Positions 60,516 through 64,000 of a stretch of DNA of 64,000 bases are shown here, piece after piece; positions within the stretch are counted from its first letter, which is position 1, and each line of letters begins with the position of its first letter. Under the pieces are notes generated by a model. The model was given only the letters and a program-made list of their open reading frames with translations, ran no database searches and was not told where the DNA came from. The position numbers were made by a program, and so were the translations under genes. This DNA is from Actinomycetes bacterium (GTDB taxonomy: Bacteria; Actinomycetota; Acidimicrobiia; Acidimicrobiales; Palsa-688): the NCBI GenBank assembly GCA_021811865.1, contig JAKAQB010000009.1, positions 15,796-79,795 on the forward strand, read 5' to 3'.

Positions 60516-61466
60516 TCAGCCGGCCAGGTCGGGAGCGGCGGTCGCCGACCCCGATGGCGAACCGGCGCTGCTGCCAGCGTGCGCAGGTGCGGCGGCGCCT
60601 GTTCCGGAGCCGTAGCGGCTCGGGTGCACGTCGAGGGGGGCGCCGGCCACGTCCTCGCCGGCGGGCGCCCGACCCCGGATGAGCAAGGCGAGCACCGAGC
60701 AGGTGAACACGACTATGCAGGTCCAGTCGTTGAGCCGCAGCCCGAGGTAGACGTGGGCGGGGTCGATCCGCATGTACTCCGTCCAGAACCGCACGAATGT
60801 GTACCCACCGGAGTAGATGGCGAAGGCGTAGCCGCGCCTGATCCTGAACCGGCGCATCGCCCACAGCACGAGGGCGGCGACGAGGACATCGCCGATCATC
60901 TCGTAGAGGAACGTCGGCTGGTACACGCCGGGCGGGGCGTAGTGCGAGCCGGTGGTGGTGCCGATCAGGGCGTGGTCTATCTTCACACCCCACGGCAGGT
61001 TGGTCTTCCAGCCGTAGAGCTCCTGGTTGAAGTAGTTCCCGATCCGGCCGATCGCCTGGGCGAGGGGGAGGGCGGGGGCTACGCAGTCCATGAGCGGCGC
61101 CCACGGCAGGCGTAGGCGGTGGGCGGCGTACAGGCCGCCGGCCACCCCCAGGAGGACCCCACCCCAGATGCCGAGGCCACCGTCCCAGACGGCGAAGGCC
61201 TTCCACCAGTGCCCCTGGGTGTCGACGTTCCAGCTCGTGCAGAGGCTGTAGACCCGGGCACCTACGAGGCCGGCAGGGACCGCCCACACGGCGAGCGACG
61301 AGAACACCCCGCTGCGGCCGCCGATGCGGGTCCACTGGCGCTGCGCCATCCACACGGCGACGATCACGCCCAACGCGATCATGAGCCCGTAGAAGTGCAA
61401 GCGGATCGGGCCGATGCTCACCCCGTTGATGGGGGGGCTCGGGATGTAGGCGAGGAAAGCACCCAT
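60516..61466 (-). CDS. lgt: Prolipoprotein diacylglyceryl transferase
   Basis: 316 residues. LHFYGLMIALGV, WDGGLGIWGG and the signature GRIGNYFNQELYG (about residue 143) identify Lgt. About seven helices. It attaches diacylglycerol from phosphatidylglycerol to the lipobox Cys of prelipoproteins. A Ser/Ala/Gly-rich tail of about 45 residues is an actinobacterial feature. Confidence 0.96.
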   Translation of the reverse strand: MGAFLAYIPSPPINGVSIGPIRLHFYGLMIALGVIVAVWMAQRQWTRIGGRSGVFSSLAVWAVPAGLVGARVYSLCTSWNVDTQGHWWKAFAVWDGGLGIWGGVLLGVAGGLYAAHRLRLPWAPLMDCVAPALPLAQAIGRIGNYFNQELYGWKTNLPWGVKIDHALIGTTTGSHYAPPGVYQPTFLYEMIGDVLVAALVLWAMRRFRIRRGYAFAIYSGGYTFVRFWTEYMRIDPAHVYLGLRLNDWTCIVVFTCSVLALLIRGRAPAGEDVAGAPLDVHPSRYGSGTGAAAPAHAGSSAGSPSGSATAAPDLAG

Positions 61467-61531
61467 CGCCCTGGGATCCTACGCCGAGCGGACACCGGGG
61501 CGGGATCGGCTCCGGCGGGTACCGTCTCGGG

Positions 61532-61744
61532 GTGACCCCCGATGCCGCTCACGGCCCTGCCGTCAGGCGGGATCCGGCCGGCGAGCCTGTCCCCTCCGAC
61601 TGGCCCGTTGCCGGCACCACCGGCGCCGTGTCCCTCTCACGGAAGCTGCTGACCCTCGTGGCCCCGGGATTGCCCGACTTGCACCCGGACAACCCCCGTC
61701 CCGCCGACGACGGCACCGAAGACCAGGAGCGGAAGACGCCATGA
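61532..61744 (+). pseudogene. treY (maltooligosyltrehalose synthase) remnant
   Basis: A 70-codon frame. Two TreY-like pieces can be read: WPVAGTTG, a TreY motif from the middle of the enzyme, and KLLTLVAPGLPDL joined directly to HPDNPRPADDGTE, in which the usual YQGTE-W-D-SLVD between PGVPDL and PDNRRPVD has been lost. Full TreY is over 700 residues. The stop overlaps treZ as ATGA, the expected treY-treZ operon join. So treY has been internally deleted but kept its coupling. Confidence 0.6.
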
Positions 61745-63591
61745 TCGAGCTGCGGGTATGGGCTCCGGGCCGGGAGCGCGTCGAGGCTGTGCTCGACGGT
61801 GCCAGCGCCGATCTCGAGCGGATCGCCGGCGGCTGGTGGTCGGCCGTTGTCGACGGGGGCCACGGGACCCGCTACCGCTTCTCCCTCGACGGAGGGCCGC
61901 CCCGACCCGACCCGAGATCCCCCTCGCAACCGGAGGGGATCGACGGCCCCTCGGCCGTGGTGGACCACTGCCGCTTCGCCTGGACCGACGCCGGCTGGAA
62001 GGGCGGCCACCTGCCGTCGGCGGTGCTCTACGAGCTGCATGTCGGGACCTTCTCCTCTGCCGGCACCTTCGACGGCGCGATCGACCACCTCGACCACCTC
62101 GCCATCCTCGGCGTCGACGCCGTGGAGCTGCTCCCCGTTGCCGAGTGGGGAGGGGCGAGGGGCTGGGGCTACGACGGCGTCCTACCGTACGCGCCCCATC
62201 ACGCCTACGGCGGGCCGGACGGCCTCCAGCGGTTCGTGGACGCGTGCCACGGCCGGGGGCTCGCCGTCGTCCTCGACGTCGTCTACAACCATCTCGGGCC
62301 GGCGGGGAACTACCTCGGCGAGTACGGGCCCTACTTCACGGAGAAGTACCGCACCCCATGGGGTGCGGCGGTCAACTACGACGGCGCCGGCAGCGACGAG
62401 GTGCGCCGCTTCGTGCTCGACAACCTCAGGCAGTGGTTCGTCGACTACCACGTCGACGGGTTGCGCCTCGACGCCGTCCACGCCATCCACGACGAGGGCG
62501 CCGTCCACATCCTCGAGGAGCTCGCCGCCCTCGCCGGCGAGGTGGCCACCGCCACCGGTCGCCAGCGGTGGATCATCGCCGAGAGCGACCTCAACGACCC
62601 CCGCCTGGTGCAGTCAGCCGAGGCGGGCGGCTATGGCCTCGACGCCACCTGGTCCGACGACTTCCACCACGCGCTGCACGCCCTGCTCACCGGGGAGAGG
62701 GACGGCTACTACGCCGATTTTGGGTCCGTGGCGCAGCTCGCACGTGCCCTCGAGGGCGTGTACGTGCTCGGCCGGCACTACTCGCCGTTCCGCGGGCGGG
62801 CCCACGGCCCTGCGGTCGGGGCGCTGCCACGCTCGCTCTTCATCGGATACCTGCAGAACCACGACCAGATCGGCAACCGGGCGCTCGGCGAGCGCACCGC
62901 CGCCCTCCTCCCTCCCGGCCTGCTGAGGGTCGGAGCCGCCCTCGTGCTCCTGGCTCCGTGGGTGCCGATGTTGTTCCAGGGCGAGGAGTGGGCCGCGTCC
63001 ACCCCCTGGCAGTACTTCACCGACCACCGGGACCCAGCCCTCGGAAGGGCGGTGAGGGACGGGCGGCGGCGGGAGCTCGGGGCGTTGGGATGGAAGCCGG
63101 AGTCCGTTCCCGATCCCCAGGACCCGGCCACTTTCGAGCGGTCACGCCTCGACTGGTCGGAGCTCGGCGACCCGGTCCACGCCGGCGTCCTGGCGTGGCA
63201 CCGGGCGCTCATCGCCCTGCGGCGCGCCCGCCCGAGCTCCGAGACCCCAACCCGGCCCACACCCGCGTGGACTTCTCGGAGGGCGGCCGATGGCTCGTCT
63301 TGTGGCGTGGCGGCACCGCCGTCGCCGCCAACCTCGCTGCCGCCGCCCAGGCGCTGCCGGTCGCCGGCGCCGGCGCCGTCCTGCTCTGCTCCGCCCCGCA
63401 GGGAGCTCGCCGTGAGGGCGACACGGTGGTCGTGCCGGGGGAGGCGGTGGCGGTCGTGGGCCAGGCGGGGCTGGGCGTGGCCAGGCGTGGGGCTGGCCCG
63501 CGTGGGGAGTCGTTCGTGTGTGAGCCAGGAGCCTCGTCGCCAAGGCCGCGCCGCTCTCCGGGTGGCCGACCCGGGGTGCTGTGGTGCGTAG
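61741..63591 (+). CDS. treZ: Maltooligosyltrehalose trehalohydrolase, frameshifted near the C-terminus
   Basis: GH13 enzyme: AVLYELHVGTFS, DVVYNHLGPAGNYL, DGLRLDAVHAI (nucleophile), IIAESDLND (acid) and LQNHDQIGNRALGER are all present, with the MLFQGEEWAAS pattern typical of TreZ. Up to about residue 497 the frame is right. At about 63231-63235 one base is missing: the expected continuation ELRDPNPAHTRVDFSEGGRW-LVLWRGG lies in the next frame. As given the product ends with a nonsense tail at 63591. It cleaves trehalose from maltooligosyltrehalose; substrate supply is doubtful with treY broken. Confidence 0.85.
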   Translation: MIELRVWAPGRERVEAVLDGASADLERIAGGWWSAVVDGGHGTRYRFSLDGGPPRPDPRSPSQPEGIDGPSAVVDHCRFAWTDAGWKGGHLPSAVLYELHVGTFSSAGTFDGAIDHLDHLAILGVDAVELLPVAEWGGARGWGYDGVLPYAPHHAYGGPDGLQRFVDACHGRGLAVVLDVVYNHLGPAGNYLGEYGPYFTEKYRTPWGAAVNYDGAGSDEVRRFVLDNLRQWFVDYHVDGLRLDAVHAIHDEGAVHILEELAALAGEVATATGRQRWIIAESDLNDPRLVQSAEAGGYGLDATWSDDFHHALHALLTGERDGYYADFGSVAQLARALEGVYVLGRHYSPFRGRAHGPAVGALPRSLFIGYLQNHDQIGNRALGERTAALLPPGLLRVGAALVLLAPWVPMLFQGEEWAASTPWQYFTDHRDPALGRAVRDGRRRELGALGWKPESVPDPQDPATFERSRLDWSELGDPVHAGVLAWHRALIALRRARPSSETPTRPTPAWTSRRAADGSSCGVAAPPSPPTSLPPPRRCRSPAPAPSCSAPPRRELAVRATRWSCRGRRWRSWARRGWAWPGVGLARVGSRSCVSQEPRRQGRAALRVADPGCCGA

Positions 63592-63661
63592 GGCACCGCA
63601 GCGCCCGCACCACCCTGTCCGCTGTCGCCGGTGCCTGCCGCCACCCCCCTGTGCCTGGGTT

Positions 63662-63704
63662 CTGTGAGTGAGAACTACACAGGGTGTGTCGTTATCGCTC
63701 ACAG
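63662..63704. repeat. 43-bp palindromic element, copy 2 (reverse orientation)
   Basis: CTGTGAGTGAGAAC (63662-63675) pairs with GTTATCGCTCACAG (63691-63704) with one mismatch and one wobble, around an inner ACAC-AGG-GTGT hairpin. Its reverse complement matches the copy at 24770-24812 in 36 of 43 positions. It lies between treZ and tRNA-Val. I see no gene in 63592-63791. Confidence 0.85.
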
Positions 63705-63791
63705 TTTCGCCGAGCTCCGCGTCCGCCCTGCAGCTGGGCCGCTGGGCGGCTGAGGGGGCTGGGGCGATCGTGATAGCGTCGAGCGCCGCCG

Positions 63792-63865
63792 GGGCGTATA
63801 GCTCAGTCGGTTAGAGCGCATGCATGACGCGCATGAGGTCGGGGGTTCGATTCCCTCTACGCCCA
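63792..63865 (+). tRNA. tRNA-Val (GAC)
   Basis: Acceptor GGGCGTA/TACGCCC is perfect; D-arm GCTC...GAGC; anticodon stem CATGC/GCATG with loop ATGACGC, giving anticodon GAC; variable loop AGGTC; T-arm GGGGG-TTCGATT-CCCTC. Discriminator A; CCA is not encoded. The G at position 37 and A at 32 are unusual. Confidence 0.85.
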
Positions 63866-63871
63866 CCGACC

Positions 63872-63903
63872 AAGAGGTCTTCACGTTTCACGTGGGGCCT
63901 CTT
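63872..63903 (+). terminator. Candidate terminator after tRNA-Val
   Basis: AAGAGG (63872-63877) pairs with CCTCTT (63898-63903), extended by wobble pairs, with an inner CACG/CGTG. A weak T-run (ATTT) follows. I see no gene from here to the window end. Confidence 0.5.
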
Positions 63904-64000
63904 CACATTTCAACCTCTCGTCATGGTGCCAGGGGGCTGTGACACCACCTTGACGTGGCGTCGGGGCCCGCCGCAGGGCCGTCTCGACCGGTCGGCCCCG

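Noticed and set aside
63699..63884. Minus-strand frame reading GVEGIEPPTSC-like sequence
   Set aside because: This is the familiar artefact of translating a tRNA gene antisense; it lies over tRNA-Val.

Overview
The window is very GC-rich, densely coded bacterial chromosome with many GTG starts and 4-bp ATGA/GTGA gene overlaps. The gene content points to an actinobacterium: a BldD-like c-di-GMP-binding regulator, a TIGR03085-type protein, an adenosylcobalamin-dependent ribonucleotide reductase, a UvrD-like helicase with an HRDC end, and GlgA/GlgC of the actinobacterial type. A deep lineage such as Acidimicrobiia is plausible, but this is an inference from gene content. There is no rRNA, phage or insertion sequence. 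Three tRNA genes are present: Gly-GCC, Cys-GCA and Val-GAC.

Layout. 1-5 kb: a cut-off GT4 glycosyltransferase, an SRPBCC protein, a SpoU-type RNA methylase squeezed between two gene remnants (glutathione peroxidase N-terminus, SDR C-terminus), a ROK kinase, an acyltransferase and an ACT protein. 5-11.3 kb: a TIGR03085 gene diverging from nrdJ, which carries two inteins. 11.5-18 kb: an Smr protein and a lipid/CoA group (acyl-CoA dehydrogenase, TetR regulator, enoyl-CoA-reductase-like SDR, ADP-forming acyl-CoA synthetase, quinone oxidoreductase). 18-31 kb: housekeeping genes (thpR, ychF, msrB, uvrD-like, orn, dut, mutM-like) with thioesterase, Lrp-type, ferredoxin, DedA, AcuI-like and flavin reductase genes. 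31-36.7 kb: a large SNF2 helicase with a small overlapping partner, infA and an MFS exporter.

36.6-49.8 kb is the most coherent block. Eleven genes on the minus strand, mostly overlapping by 4 bp, run from a MerR-TetR fusion regulator through hpnC-hpnD-hpnE-prenyl synthase-shc-(hpnG+ispH fusion)-hpnH into an SDR and then glgC-glgA. It encodes isoprenoid to squalene to hopene to extended hopanoid synthesis, followed by glycogen (or maltose-1-phosphate) synthesis. Next to it (49.9-52.2 kb) lie tandem repeat arrays, a metallo-beta-lactamase-fold hydrolase, a second MerR-TetR fusion paralogue and a fragment resembling the start of a B12-binding radical SAM hopanoid methylase. 52-64 kb: HD protein, second DedA protein, BldD-like regulator, glgX, Ca2+/H+ antiporter, DUF952, carbamoyltransferase, lgt, a treY remnant overlapping a frameshifted treZ, and tRNA-Val.

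Themes worth attention: (1) the MerR-TetR pair, iteron-like arrays and hopanoid/glycogen super-operon; (2) a fused HpnG-IspH enzyme; (3) a 43-bp palindrome present twice in opposite orientation, 39 kb apart; (4) several genes, notably infA, that appear to start at CTG; (5) at least six truncated gene remnants abutting or overlapping intact genes; (6) two inteins in one ribonucleotide reductase.
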